The notes under the pieces were generated by a model. The model saw only the letters and a program-made list of their open reading frames with translations, had not been told where the DNA came from and searched no databases. Of a stretch of 64,000 bases of DNA, positions 8,617 through 16,895 are shown piece after piece; the first letter of the stretch is position 1, and every line of letters begins with the position of its first letter. Made by a program: the position numbers and the translations under genes. This stretch comes from an uncultured Prevotellaceae bacterium (GTDB taxonomy: Bacteria; Bacteroidota; Bacteroidia; Bacteroidales; Bacteroidaceae), in NCBI GenBank assembly GCA_902768785.1, contig CACXMM010000013.1:1-64000 (forward strand). The letters are read 5' to 3'.

Positions 8617-9075
8617 TTAATCATCCACCTCAACGGTAATGATGATGCTTTCACGGTCAACGACACGTACGAATGTGCCTACAGGGATATCGCTGTCGGC
8701 ATGGGAGATGGCCTTCCATACGTCACCATCGATAGCCACGCGACCGAAGCCTCCTGCCTCAATGGGTTCCACCACCCTGCCCCGTCGTCCAATGAGTGCA
8801 TCGGCATTGCTGACACGGTTCTCTTCGTTCTTATGAAGATAGCGTAGGGCAAAGGGACGAACGAAATACAAGCTCAAGAGCGTGAAGATGGCAAATACTA
8901 CGATCTGCCAATAGAAGCCCAGTCCAAGTGGATCGCTGATGGCAGCGAACACGGCGCCAATAGAGAAACAGATGATGAAGAAGTCACCCGCTGTCAGCTC
9001 CAGGATCAGGCAGACCACGGCGATTACTGCCCACATCTGCCATAAGTGTTGTGATAAGTATTCAATCATATCCAT
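8617..9075 (-). CDS. NfeD family protein
   Basis: 152 aa. Two to three membrane segments in the first 75 residues are followed by a soluble OB-fold domain (ALIGRRGRVVEPIEAGGFGRV, then GDVWKA). The open frame extends upstream to 9225, but that would overlap the coding region of the next gene, and MDMIEYLSQ is the natural N-terminus, so the start is placed at 9075. It lies 40 bases upstream of the SPFH gene on the same strand. NfeD proteins are partners of SPFH proteins at the membrane. Confidence 0.85.
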   Translation of the reverse strand: MDMIEYLSQHLWQMWAVIAVVCLILELTAGDFFIICFSIGAVFAAISDPLGLGFYWQIVVFAIFTLLSLYFVRPFALRYLHKNEENRVSNADALIGRRGRVVEPIEAGGFGRVAIDGDVWKAISHADSDIPVGTFVRVVDRESIIITVEVDD

Positions 9076-9103
9076 TCGTATTTGATAGTTAATATTATTG
9101 TTC

Positions 9104-9787
9104 TTAGAGCCCGATGATGAAGTCATCCCAGTCTTTCGATGAGCCTTTCTTTCCAAACACTTTCTGATAAAGCCTGCTTCGTGTGGAGGCAACACTCTCT
9201 TTGGAATGTGCCGTGAGCACGGCAATATCTCTTGGTTGGATACGTACTTTTGTCAGCAGACTCACATTGTAATCCTGTGCAGACAGGTTATAAAGACTGT
9301 ATAACTTCTCCGTAAACCCAGTGTATATACTATCTACAAGCTGCATCAGCTCCTTCCAGTCAGCCTGCGTCAGGCTCTTCCCTTTATCTATGCAGAGTTG
9401 TATCCGCTGATAGATGTCGGAACCGAAGATGATGGTCTCGGCCTGACGGCGTTTCTCACTCTCGATCATTGCCACCTTATTATTATAGTCGAGGCGAGCC
9501 TTTTTCTCTTCCAGTTCTAATCGTAGCATGGAGTTCTCATCATCCAGTTTCTCCAGCAGACTCTCCAGCTCGGCCATCTTCTTCTGGTTGGCCTCGATAT
9601 GTTGCCGGTCTTGCGCCTGCTGTTCCTCCTGTATCGTACGTACCTTTTTGAGTCGTTCCTCCAACATAAGGATTTTCCGACGGCTGTTCTGTACGGCCAC
9701 CACAAACAAAGCCACATAGGTGATCGTGCCCAGGACGAGGAGAAATAATTCTCGCTGTGTCAGTATCGTCAACAGTATCTGATCCAT
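9104..9787 (-). CDS. Membrane-anchored coiled-coil protein with LuxR-like HTH domain
   Basis: 227 aa. A membrane helix (about residues 8-30) leads into a long coiled coil (about 35-110), a helical linker, and a C-terminal stretch (LLTKVRIQPRDIAVLTAHSK, then SVASTRSRLYQKVFG) that resembles the DNA-binding helices at the end of Bacteroidetes TPR-type regulators. It appears to be a one-component regulator that binds DNA while tethered to the membrane, without the usual TPR sensor. The start at 9787 has an AGAGG-type ribosome site and lies just after the promoter at 9807-9814, which excludes the longer frame. It is followed at 29 bases by NfeD. Confidence 0.7.
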   Translation of the reverse strand: MDQILLTILTQRELFLLVLGTITYVALFVVAVQNSRRKILMLEERLKKVRTIQEEQQAQDRQHIEANQKKMAELESLLEKLDDENSMLRLELEEKKARLDYNNKVAMIESEKRRQAETIIFGSDIYQRIQLCIDKGKSLTQADWKELMQLVDSIYTGFTEKLYSLYNLSAQDYNVSLLTKVRIQPRDIAVLTAHSKESVASTRSRLYQKVFGKKGSSKDWDDFIIGL

Positions 9788-9806
9788 TTCCTCTTTGATT
9801 TTGATG

Positions 9807-9814
9807 CAAAGGTA
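9807..9814 (-). promoter_or_regulatory. -7 element for the HTH-NfeD-SPFH genes
   Basis: Minus-strand TACCTTTG. It lies immediately after the terminator of the upstream gene and 19 bases before the chosen start, giving a very short leader. Confidence 0.6.
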
Positions 9815-9816
9815 AG

Positions 9817-9850
9817 ACAAAAAAACGAACCCGCCAAGAAAACGGGTTCG
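9817..9850 (-). terminator. Rho-independent terminator of the M48 operon
   Basis: CGAACCCG and CGGGTTCG form a perfect 8-bp stem (9826-9833 with 9843-9850, 9-nt loop). On the minus strand a run of seven T follows. Confidence 0.75.
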
Positions 9851-9916
9851 CAATAATTTGCAAATAAGGAAACGGTTCGCAAAAGTTTGCAAAGGACTCT
9901 TTTTTCGGACCTTTCC

Positions 9917-10381
9917 TTACAATCCGATGTTGTTTTTCCGGATATACCGCAGCCGTGCTGCCAGCGACATCTTGGCAAACTTCCGCCATTCACAGGCCTT
10001 TCCTCCCGTACGGTCAAGATAATGCAGGTCGAACATATGTCCGTAAGCTTCTATCTCGAAGGGGTTCAGGTAGTAGGCAGCATTGCGCTGTTTCCGGAAG
10101 AAGCGCAGGGCAAGAAGCGAGTACCACATATACCGCAGGTAGAAACGATACCAGGAGTTTCCCGTATCCTGTGCCTGCCGCAGGTGTATCATCTCATGAT
10201 TTTTCAGTGCATCGTATCTCTTGTTCAGTCGTTCTGCCGACGCTTCCTCCCGGGTGAAAAGCTGTCCGAACAGCGTAATCGCCGTATATCCCTTCCTGCA
10301 CAGGAAACGGTTCACCTTAGCCGGCATATCCGTCAGTGCAGAGGGACGGGGAGGAGCGATAAGCAGTCGGAAGAAACCCAT
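9917..10381 (-). CDS. Small protein with HExxH zincin-like motif
   Basis: 154 aa, no signal peptide. It carries HEMIHLRQ (about residues 62-69), a plausible zinc-metalloprotease HExxH, and a downstream EIEAYGHMFDLH that could provide the third ligand. A tract rich in Tyr, Arg and Phe between them (WYRFYLRYMWYSLLALRFF) may be membrane-associated. It is 27 bases downstream of the M48 protease and ends at the terminator at 9817-9850, so the two form a small protease operon. I cannot assign a family, and proteolytic activity is inferred only from the motif. Confidence 0.6.
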   Translation of the reverse strand: MGFFRLLIAPPRPSALTDMPAKVNRFLCRKGYTAITLFGQLFTREEASAERLNKRYDALKNHEMIHLRQAQDTGNSWYRFYLRYMWYSLLALRFFRKQRNAAYYLNPFEIEAYGHMFDLHYLDRTGGKACEWRKFAKMSLAARLRYIRKNNIGL

Positions 10382-10408
10382 ACCACTTCCTTTTCAGTAA
10401 AGACTATC

Positions 10409-11302
10409 TTACTTTTTCTTTTTCAGTGACGACACACTCACCGTCTTCGTAGCCTTCGTACTGCTCTTCTTGGCGGTATTCGTTGTTGTTCCCGATGGCT
10501 TGTAGTAAGACAAGGCCTCTGGCATGTGACGCTGGATATCGGCGATGCGCTTCTCATCAGAGGGGTGGCTGCTCATCCACACTGCTGTCTGATTGGAGGA
10601 TCCTGACGACATACGCTGCCAGAACGAAACGGCCACCTGAGGATCGTATCCTGCCATGGCGGCGAACACCAGTCCCATATAATCCGCCTCGCTCTCATTG
10701 TCACGAGAATACTTCAGGTTCAGCAGGGAAAGACCTTGCGACAAAGCAGCTGTTCCCAACTGCGTAGCCGTCTGTCCTACGCCCATGGCCGATGCCACAG
10801 CACCACCCAACTGTACCAGTGTCTGTGAGTTGTTGGCTTTCGTCATCTGCTCGGCAGAATGTTTGGCCACGGCATGAGCGATCTCATGGCCTAATACGAT
10901 AGCCAGAGAAGCCTCATCCTTCGTTACAGGCAGAATACCCTCATATACCACGATCTTTCCACCGGGCATACAGAAGGCGTTCACTTCGTTGCTCTGTACC
11001 AGGTTGAATTCCCATGCGAAGTTCTGCACCTCATGAGCGAAGCCATTGTTCTTCAGATAGGTCTCCACCGCCGTTGCCAGGCGCTGTCCCACCCGCTTCA
11101 CCATGGCGGTGTTCGTAGCATTGGTAGAAGCCTTGGCAGACTTCATATACTGAGCATACTGTTGGGTGCTCAGGCTGAGCACATACTCATCGCTCACACT
11201 CAGTTTGTGTTTTCTTCCTGTGATAGGCACCGTACTTGTCGTTCCACACGAAGCCAGCACTGAGATGACGATAGCCATCAAGATGATTTTTACTTCTTTC
11301 AT
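10409..11302 (-). CDS. M48 family lipoprotein metalloprotease
   Basis: 297 aa. The signal peptide ends in lipobox LASC (Cys about 19), so the protein is predicted to be a periplasmic or outer-membrane lipoprotein. Zinc site HEIAH is at 139-143 and the third ligand in ESEAD at 203-207, the arrangement of BepA/LoiP-type M48 peptidases that degrade misassembled outer-membrane proteins. It lacks the TPR domain of BepA. The tail is Thr/Ser/Lys rich. A well-spaced promoter lies at 11344-11374. Confidence 0.9.
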   Translation of the reverse strand: MKEVKIILMAIVISVLASCGTTSTVPITGRKHKLSVSDEYVLSLSTQQYAQYMKSAKASTNATNTAMVKRVGQRLATAVETYLKNNGFAHEVQNFAWEFNLVQSNEVNAFCMPGGKIVVYEGILPVTKDEASLAIVLGHEIAHAVAKHSAEQMTKANNSQTLVQLGGAVASAMGVGQTATQLGTAALSQGLSLLNLKYSRDNESEADYMGLVFAAMAGYDPQVAVSFWQRMSSGSSNQTAVWMSSHPSDEKRIADIQRHMPEALSYYKPSGTTTNTAKKSSTKATKTVSVSSLKKKK

Positions 11303-11343
11303 AACTTATTGTTTTGATTGATTCAAGTATCCTATTCCTGTTG

Positions 11344-11374
11344 CAAAGATACGGATTAGTGAGCACAGAACAAA
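11344..11374 (-). promoter_or_regulatory. Complete -33/-7 promoter of the M48 gene
   Basis: Minus-strand TTTG at 11371-11374 and TATCTTTG at 11344-11351, separated by 19 bases, match the Bacteroidetes consensus. They lie 42 bases upstream of the start. Confidence 0.7.
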
Positions 11375-11400
11375 GAAAATTCCAATTTTTCTTTGTTCTG

Positions 11401-11485
11401 GCGAGAAATATTTCGTTATAACGTAATATCGATATATCGATATACCGAGATTTCGAGATTTCGAGATTTCGATATTTTGAAATTC
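11401..11485. repeat. Short-period CGATATAT/CGAGATTT tandem repeat
   Basis: Intergenic tract with about three copies of TTTCGAGA-type words after several CGATAT words. Low complexity, and it can form weak alternative hairpins. It lies between the divergence point of the M48 gene and the end of the penicillin-binding protein gene. Confidence 0.6.
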
Positions 11486-11486
11486 G

Positions 11487-12674
11487 TTATTTCGAAAGAA
11501 TAGTAGTCTTTCCCTCTATCCTTCTGGCCTTTGCCTGCGAAGCCGCTGAGAGAGAACCCTTCAGGTAGGCCTCGATGATCAGCCCTGCCATCGGTGCTGC
11601 CATATCGGCACCGAAACCTCCATGCTCCACGTACACGGCCACCGCTATCTTCGGTTCATTCATCGGTGCGAAGCCGATAAAGGCAGAATGGTCTTTCCCC
11701 GCATTCTCCACCGTTCCCGTTTTTCCACAGATGGGATAGGTGGTATTGATGCTGGCACATGTACCACTCTCCACAGCCTTGCGCATCCCCGCTATCACAG
11801 GCTGGTAAGCTTCAGGAGCCACCTTAGTTGTCCGCCGCCGCAGATAACGTTGCGGCAACGGCTTCTCTGCTGTTCCCTGATGGATATGGGGTGTATAGAA
11901 GAAGCCGCGATTGGCTATGGTCACGGCTAAGTTACACAGTTGTAAGGGCGTAATGGTGATATCTCCTTGTCCCATACCCGCCCAGAGAATGGTTCGTGCA
12001 CTCCATCCCTCCTTGTAACGACGGTTCAGATAGTTCACGTTTGCCACCAGACCGCCTTTCTCACCAGGGATGTCCACACCCAGAGCACCTCCCAAGCCCA
12101 TACTTCGCATATAATCGCTCCATACAGTGATGGCCTCCTCCTGGTTCTCATACACGAAATCATCATTTAACATCGACATAAAGGAAGACAGGAACCAGGT
12201 GTTACACGACACGGCCAATGCTGCTGGCAAAGCCAATGGTGAACGGTGCTGATGGCATCCCACATGGATATTCCCATCGGTAAACCCATTCGTGCAGGCC
12301 ACGGTGGTTTCTGCGGTAACGATTCCTTCCGAGAGCAGCGTCAATGCCTGTGCTGTCTTGAAGGTCGATCCAGGGGCATAGGGCGTGGCAATGGCCAATG
12401 CCACATCACTGCCCTTGGAAGAGTTGGTTGCCAGACAGAGGATCTCACCCGTCTCAGGACGGATGGCTACGATGCTCCCCTGCTTTCCTTTCAGCAGTCG
12501 CTCACCCAACTGTTGCAGCTTGGGGCGCAGGGTCAGCGTACCGTCATCCACGGGCATCTGTGCACATACGGTAGTCCATGCTCCCAACAACCCTAATAAT
12601 ATGTAAATACGGATGCCCCATGTCTTACTGACACGGGGCATTCCTTTGTATCTTTTGCCTTTTTCTCTCATCAT
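11487..12674 (-). CDS. Penicillin-binding protein transpeptidase, small form
   Basis: 395 aa. A single membrane anchor or signal (about residues 20-38) is followed almost directly by a transpeptidase domain: SxxK as STFK (about 103-106), SxN as SCN (about 156-158) and KTGT (about 319). The large dimerisation domain typical of class B PBPs such as FtsI or Pbp2 is missing, so the product is much shorter than these. It may be a D,D-transpeptidase of a specialised kind. The open frame begins at 12695, but that codon lies within the -7 element at 12693-12700, so the start is placed at 12674 (or 12671). Confidence 0.85.
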   Translation of the reverse strand: MMREKGKRYKGMPRVSKTWGIRIYILLGLLGAWTTVCAQMPVDDGTLTLRPKLQQLGERLLKGKQGSIVAIRPETGEILCLATNSSKGSDVALAIATPYAPGSTFKTAQALTLLSEGIVTAETTVACTNGFTDGNIHVGCHQHRSPLALPAALAVSCNTWFLSSFMSMLNDDFVYENQEEAITVWSDYMRSMGLGGALGVDIPGEKGGLVANVNYLNRRYKEGWSARTILWAGMGQGDITITPLQLCNLAVTIANRGFFYTPHIHQGTAEKPLPQRYLRRRTTKVAPEAYQPVIAGMRKAVESGTCASINTTYPICGKTGTVENAGKDHSAFIGFAPMNEPKIAVAVYVEHGGFGADMAAPMAGLIIEAYLKGSLSAASQAKARRIEGKTTILSK

Positions 12675-12692
12675 CCAGTTCCTATTCTTCTG

Positions 12693-12724
12693 CAAAGGTA
12701 CGAATAAGCGAGAGAAAAAACAAA
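12693..12724 (-). promoter_or_regulatory. Promoter deciding the PBP start
   Basis: Minus-strand TTTG at 12721-12724, a 20-base spacer, and TACCTTTG at 12693-12700. The -7 element covers the first in-frame ATG and shows that translation starts downstream. Confidence 0.7.
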
Positions 12725-12761
12725 TTAATTTGTTATTTTCCGAACGGGAGTACTTTCGGCT

Positions 12762-14024
12762 CTATTTCTTCAGCATCTTCCGTCCATTCTGAATGACGAC
12801 ACCCTTGTAGCTGTCGTTCACGCGCTGTCCTTGCAGGTTGAACATCGGAGCATGGCTAACGGTTGCCTGTTTTCCATTGGTCACCGACCCTATACCTGTT
12901 GCAATACTGCTTTCTGGTGATGCGGTAAAGTAACCCAGTCCTTCCTTACCGTCGATACGGGCATAGGTCTTATCAATGTAGCTTGCATTAAACACTGTGC
13001 CATTGCCTCCCTTGAGGTTCGAGCAACCATCGAACATACCGCTGCTTGCAGTTACGTTGCTGGTAGTCCAGCCATCGCCAACAGTGATCGTTACCAATGA
13101 CGAGCATCCGGCGAACATGCTGCTCATGTCCGTCACCTTTCCCGTATCGAAGCCTGACAATTTGAGGCTTGTAAGGTACATGCAACCAGAGAACATGGAA
13201 CTCATATCGGTCACCTCACTGGTGTTCAGATACTGTATTCCATCTATCGATGAAAGATTGGAACAGTTCATAAACCAGTTGGCCAAAGAGGAGTCGAATA
13301 TGACACAGTCAAGATATGAGTTGTGTATCATCCATGAGCCAAATCCCAAAGAATAAACATTACCGTCCATTGTCCTTGTGGATTGCTTGTCATCGTAATA
13401 GAAAGTAAGAATTCTGCTGTTACTATTAAAAACGACATACGGTACATTGCCAGTTAGGTAACCCTGGCCTCCATTACCATCGACTCGGGCATAGGCCTTA
13501 TCGATGTGACTCGCATTATACGATGTGCCATTACCACCCTTGAGGCTTCCACAGTCATAGAACATATTGTCACTGGACGTAACCTTGCTGGTAGTCCAGC
13601 CATCACCAACTTTAATGGTTACCATACCCGTATCGAAACCCCTTAAGTCAAGACTTGTAAGACTGCTGCAGCCAGAGAACATGTAGCTCATATCGGTCAC
13701 CTCACTGGTGTTCAGATACTCCAGACCCTCTACCGATAACAGACTGGGGCTGTTCGCAAACCAGTTGGCCGTAGAGGTTGGCTTGTAGTCAGCAAAAGAG
13801 GAGTCGAATATGACACCGTCAAGATTTGAGTTGTTTATTGTCCATGAGCCAAATCCCACAGAATAAACAGAACCGTACATTGATCTTGAGGATTGTTCGT
13901 CATCGTAATAGAAAGTAAGAATCCTGCTGGGACTGTAAACGGCATACGCTTCCTTGGCTCTTGCGCTGGTGACTGACATCAGTGCCATGAGCATCACTGT
14001 AAAAGTAAAAAATATTTTCTTCAT
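12762..14024 (-). CDS. BspA-like/DUF285 leucine-rich surface protein
   Basis: 420 aa. Signal peptide (first about 23 residues, ending in ARA). Then two homologous halves (about 30-195 and 197-365), each with an ILTFYYDD opening, LNTSEVTDMS and MFxGCS..LTSL repeats of the DUF285/BspA type, and a closing DKxYARxDG. The C-terminus (MFNLQGQRVNDSYKGVVI, then a Lys-rich end) resembles the conserved tail of many secreted Prevotella proteins. It is likely surface-exposed; BspA-like proteins bind host or partner-cell ligands. One half has lost part of a repeat. The internal duplication makes recombination likely. Confidence 0.85.
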   Translation of the reverse strand: MKKIFFTFTVMLMALMSVTSARAKEAYAVYSPSRILTFYYDDEQSSRSMYGSVYSVGFGSWTINNSNLDGVIFDSSFADYKPTSTANWFANSPSLLSVEGLEYLNTSEVTDMSYMFSGCSSLTSLDLRGFDTGMVTIKVGDGWTTSKVTSSDNMFYDCGSLKGGNGTSYNASHIDKAYARVDGNGGQGYLTGNVPYVVFNSNSRILTFYYDDKQSTRTMDGNVYSLGFGSWMIHNSYLDCVIFDSSLANWFMNCSNLSSIDGIQYLNTSEVTDMSSMFSGCMYLTSLKLSGFDTGKVTDMSSMFAGCSSLVTITVGDGWTTSNVTASSGMFDGCSNLKGGNGTVFNASYIDKTYARIDGKEGLGYFTASPESSIATGIGSVTNGKQATVSHAPMFNLQGQRVNDSYKGVVIQNGRKMLKK

Positions 14025-14434
14025 ATCTGGTTGTAGTTTTAGGATTGCCCATCAAGTAGATGAGGCAACCACACGTGATTATCAAATGATTGAGCAAATT
14101 TACATATTTTATATGAATAATCGTCCATTCTATATATAAAAGATGTTAAATCGGGATGACTATCAATATCCACATATACTCATTCGTGGGCAAAATTATT
14201 CATATCATTTAAATTCGTTTTCAATAATTCACCATCGTCGGCATACTTTATGTGTCAGCTCGGGAATTCTTAAAAGTTTGGAACTACTTTTACAATTTAA
14301 CTTCGTTTAACGCGAATTTAACGCATTTGGGGAACCAACCGCCCTTTCGGTCGAAAAAACGCAATTCTCGCGAGGTTTAGTAAGTTGTTGATAATGAACG
14401 CTTTGTGACTATCCGTCGTTTCTGACTTGCGAAA

Positions 14435-14515
14435 ACGGCGTTTTTAGACTCCAAAAACATAGTTTTTAGGGGTCAAAAACACCGTTTTTAGGTGGTAAAA
14501 ACACTGTTTTTGTGA
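14435..14515. repeat. Array of four AAAAACnnnGTTTTT palindromes
   Basis: Four units at about 22-bp spacing, with cores AAAACGGCGTTTT, AAAAACATAGTTTTT, AAAAACACCGTTTTT and AAAAACACTGTTTTT, separated by 6-9 bp of variable sequence (TAGACTCC, AGGGGTC, AGGTGGT). Each core is a near-perfect inverted repeat. The same word type recurs at 51662-51860. Confidence 0.75.
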
Positions 14516-14545
14516 ATCAAAAAGACCATATTTTCTTTCTTGGGG

Positions 14546-14655
14546 GTCGCCTTCGGCGAGAAATCCAACAAAATCTAAACAAAATCTTATAATTCTCTGT
14601 GCTGTTATTTGTTTGATTTTGGATAGATTTTGTTGGATTTCTCGCCGAAGGCGAC
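14546..14655. repeat. 32-bp perfect inverted repeat
   Basis: Arms 14546-14577 and 14624-14655 are exact reverse complements around a 46-bp spacer that itself continues imperfect pairing. Each arm also contains TCGCCTTCGGCGA, a small hairpin closed over a TTCG tetraloop. No promoter or T run adjoins it. Confidence 0.8.
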
Positions 14656-15119
14656 TCAAAGAACCCTCAAAAAGTTGAAACCACTCATTTTCGAAGAAAC
14701 GTCATCTAAGGGTTGTTCCGAACGGCGTTAACACTCGTTCCATAGTCATCTAACAACCATTCCGACGTCATCTATAGGGGGTAAAGTGACGGCGGAACGA
14801 CCCGTAGATGACGGCGGAAAGGATGTAAGTAACGTCTGGAACGACCACAAGTAACCTTTACTTGCATGCAAAGTAACCTTTACTTTGAATCCAATGAGCC
14901 TTTACATGCACTAAAAGCCCCTTTTGGATACTTCCATACACTACGATCTTTCCCGTTCTTCCAATTAGAGAACTTTTGCAATCCTTAATTTTTTTACGAA
15001 TTTTCCTGACAGATTCTCACACAGAGTTAACGGAGTAAACGGAGAATCTCAAAAGAAACTCACACCGAGGTATAAAACTATACACAAAAAAGTAGGCTAT
15101 TATATACTTTTATACCCAC

Positions 15120-15351
15120 ATTCTTGATAAAGATCTACCTGGGTCAAATCATATATAGTTCCCCCAAACTAATTAAATTGGAACACAAAGACTCAGAGAC
15201 TCAGAGTTTTTAAAAAAACATCTGAAAAAACTCTGAGTCTCTGAGTCTCTGTGTTTAAATAAAAAAGGCTGGCCGAAGGGAAAAGCAATGAGAGAATGAA
15301 TTCTCAAATTCTTGATAAAGAACTACCTGGGTCAAATCATATATAGTTCCC
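15120..15351. repeat. 44-bp direct repeats flanking a 30-bp inverted repeat
   Basis: Copies at 15120-15163 and 15308-15351 differ at one of 44 positions. Between them, 15182-15211 and 15226-15255 form an inverted repeat with 29 of 30 matches, made of CTCAGAGA words. The arrangement resembles a miniature element bounded by a duplication. The inner hairpin has a diverged relative at 46406-46501. Confidence 0.75.
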
Positions 15352-15410
15352 AAAAAGTATGGGCACCGAATAATCAGTGCCCATATCCAGATCATTTGAT
15401 AGACCGTATC

Positions 15411-16889
15411 TTAGTGGTTGCGGAAATTCCACTTGGAATTGTCGCTGTTGAAGTCGTATTCTGCCAGTGTGGGAGTACTGTCAGCAGCGGAATACAGCAC
15501 CATCTTGGTATTCACGCCCTCCTGGCCCGGTATCTGCTTCGGCATGATACGGAAGGTACCGTCGATAAGCTGCTCGATGCGCCAGAGCTGCTCAGGAGCA
15601 CCAGAGAACTCAGGAACCGATGTCACCTCACATTTGTCGGTAGCAGCCAGTGCGCGGTGTGTACCCTCGATCTCGATCTTGTAGTACGGACCGCCGAGGT
15701 AACCGCCTGCCTCTGGAACAGCAGTAACAGTCCATCTCTGATGCGGACGGAACATATAGTCGCCGATGCGGATGTCGATGTTTCCTGCGGGCCATGTGCC
15801 GATCACCTCACTCAGTGGCTGATTGGCGATAGGCTCGATCTTCTCGTTGGGATCCTGACGTCCCCACCATCCACGGCGTGCCTGCTGCATGCGGACGAAG
15901 TCAACAGCCAGCTCCAGTGCATAGCCGCGACGCTCTGACTCAATCTCATAGGTACCCTCCTTGAAGCGGTCGCCAGCCACAGGCCAGTCGTTCTTCCACA
16001 ACAGCGGACGGATACCCAATACGCTACGGCCACCCTGGTCGAGATCAGCCTCGTAGTGACATGACATAATCTCTACGCCCTCATCGATAATGGTACGTCC
16101 GAAGTGGCCTGGTCCTACCACACGGTCACCGGCGGCAATCACCATCTTACCACCACCTTGCAGCATGTCACGGCCTACATTGTCGATATACGGACCCGTT
16201 ACGTTCTTGGAACGGCCCACCACAATATTATAGGTGGAGTTCACACCGTCGCAGCAGGTACCGTGAGTACCTAAGAGATAATACCACCCGTTGCGATAGA
16301 TCAGGTCGGTAGCCTCACAGTCGATGGCGATATCCTTCTCCTTGTTTCCTTCCACACGCTTACCGGTATTGGGATCGATCTCGATCAGACGGATGAAGCC
16401 GAAATAGGTTCCGAAGCAAGCCCACAGACGACCAGTCGTGGGGTCGAGCAGCAAACCCGGATCGATGGCATCAGCATCCTCCAAACCATCGGAGGCAGCC
16501 ACCTGAATAGCCTCAGAGTACTTGAAATCAGGAGATTTGGGGTCGAGGGTCTTGTTCCACATGGTGAGGATACGACCGTTATGGCCACCACCTAAGCCAC
16601 CACCTGTAGCACCGTAGATCACCAGATAGCGGTCACCTATCTTCAGCACATCAGGAGCAGCACCGCCACCCGGACGTTCTGCACCGCCGTTCCATGTCCA
16701 ACCATCCTCAGAGATCAGACCGCCGCCACCTGTTCCAAACGTATAATACTTACCCTCACACTCTGCGATTGTCGAAGGGTCGTGGATATAGGGACGACCG
16801 ATCTGTGCCTGTGCGCTTTGTGCCAACAGCAAGGCTGCCGTCATGGCAGCGCCTGCCCATGTATATTTGAAAGTTTTTGTTTTCATCAC
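15411..16889 (-). CDS. Glycoside hydrolase family 43-like enzyme with C-terminal trefoil-like domain
   Basis: 492 aa, secreted (signal peptide ending in AQAQ near residue 29). Residues about 33-330 form a five-bladed propeller of the GH43 type: Asp37 in YIHDPS, Asp142 in DAIDPG and Glu191 in DCEATD are in the order of base, modulator and acid. The region about 360-480 (RWTVTAV, QLWRIEQLIDGTFRIMPK) looks like a ricin-type beta-trefoil sugar-binding module. Likely target: arabinan or arabinoxylan side chains. It lies 6 bases downstream of the 16896-17576 gene, forming a two-gene saccharolytic operon without a SusC/SusD pair nearby. Confidence 0.85.
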   Translation of the reverse strand: MMKTKTFKYTWAGAAMTAALLLAQSAQAQIGRPYIHDPSTIAECEGKYYTFGTGGGGLISEDGWTWNGGAERPGGGAAPDVLKIGDRYLVIYGATGGGLGGGHNGRILTMWNKTLDPKSPDFKYSEAIQVAASDGLEDADAIDPGLLLDPTTGRLWACFGTYFGFIRLIEIDPNTGKRVEGNKEKDIAIDCEATDLIYRNGWYYLLGTHGTCCDGVNSTYNIVVGRSKNVTGPYIDNVGRDMLQGGGKMVIAAGDRVVGPGHFGRTIIDEGVEIMSCHYEADLDQGGRSVLGIRPLLWKNDWPVAGDRFKEGTYEIESERRGYALELAVDFVRMQQARRGWWGRQDPNEKIEPIANQPLSEVIGTWPAGNIDIRIGDYMFRPHQRWTVTAVPEAGGYLGGPYYKIEIEGTHRALAATDKCEVTSVPEFSGAPEQLWRIEQLIDGTFRIMPKQIPGQEGVNTKMVLYSAADSTPTLAEYDFNSDNSKWNFRNH

Positions 16890-16895
16890 CTTATA

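Larger units (their letters stand above)
14025..15410. other. Gene-free block of 1.4 kb with several repeat families
   Basis: No credible coding region. In order: AT-rich upstream region of the surface protein; an array of short AAAAAC/GTTTTT palindromes (14435-14515); a 32-bp inverted repeat (14546-14655); a stretch repeating GTCATCTA and its complement TAGATGAC with GTTCCGAAC-like words (about 14700-14830); CTTTACTT/ATCCAAT words (about 14845-14920); and a pair of 44-bp direct repeats around a hairpin (15120-15351). Two of these word families recur at 51.2-51.9 kb. Confidence 0.7.

Noticed and set aside
14444-14659. 71-codon minus-strand frame
   Set aside because: Consists of the palindrome array and the 32-bp inverted repeat.
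15312-15938. 208-codon plus-strand frame opposite GH43
   Set aside because: Antisense of catalytic and lectin-like regions; no ribosome site.
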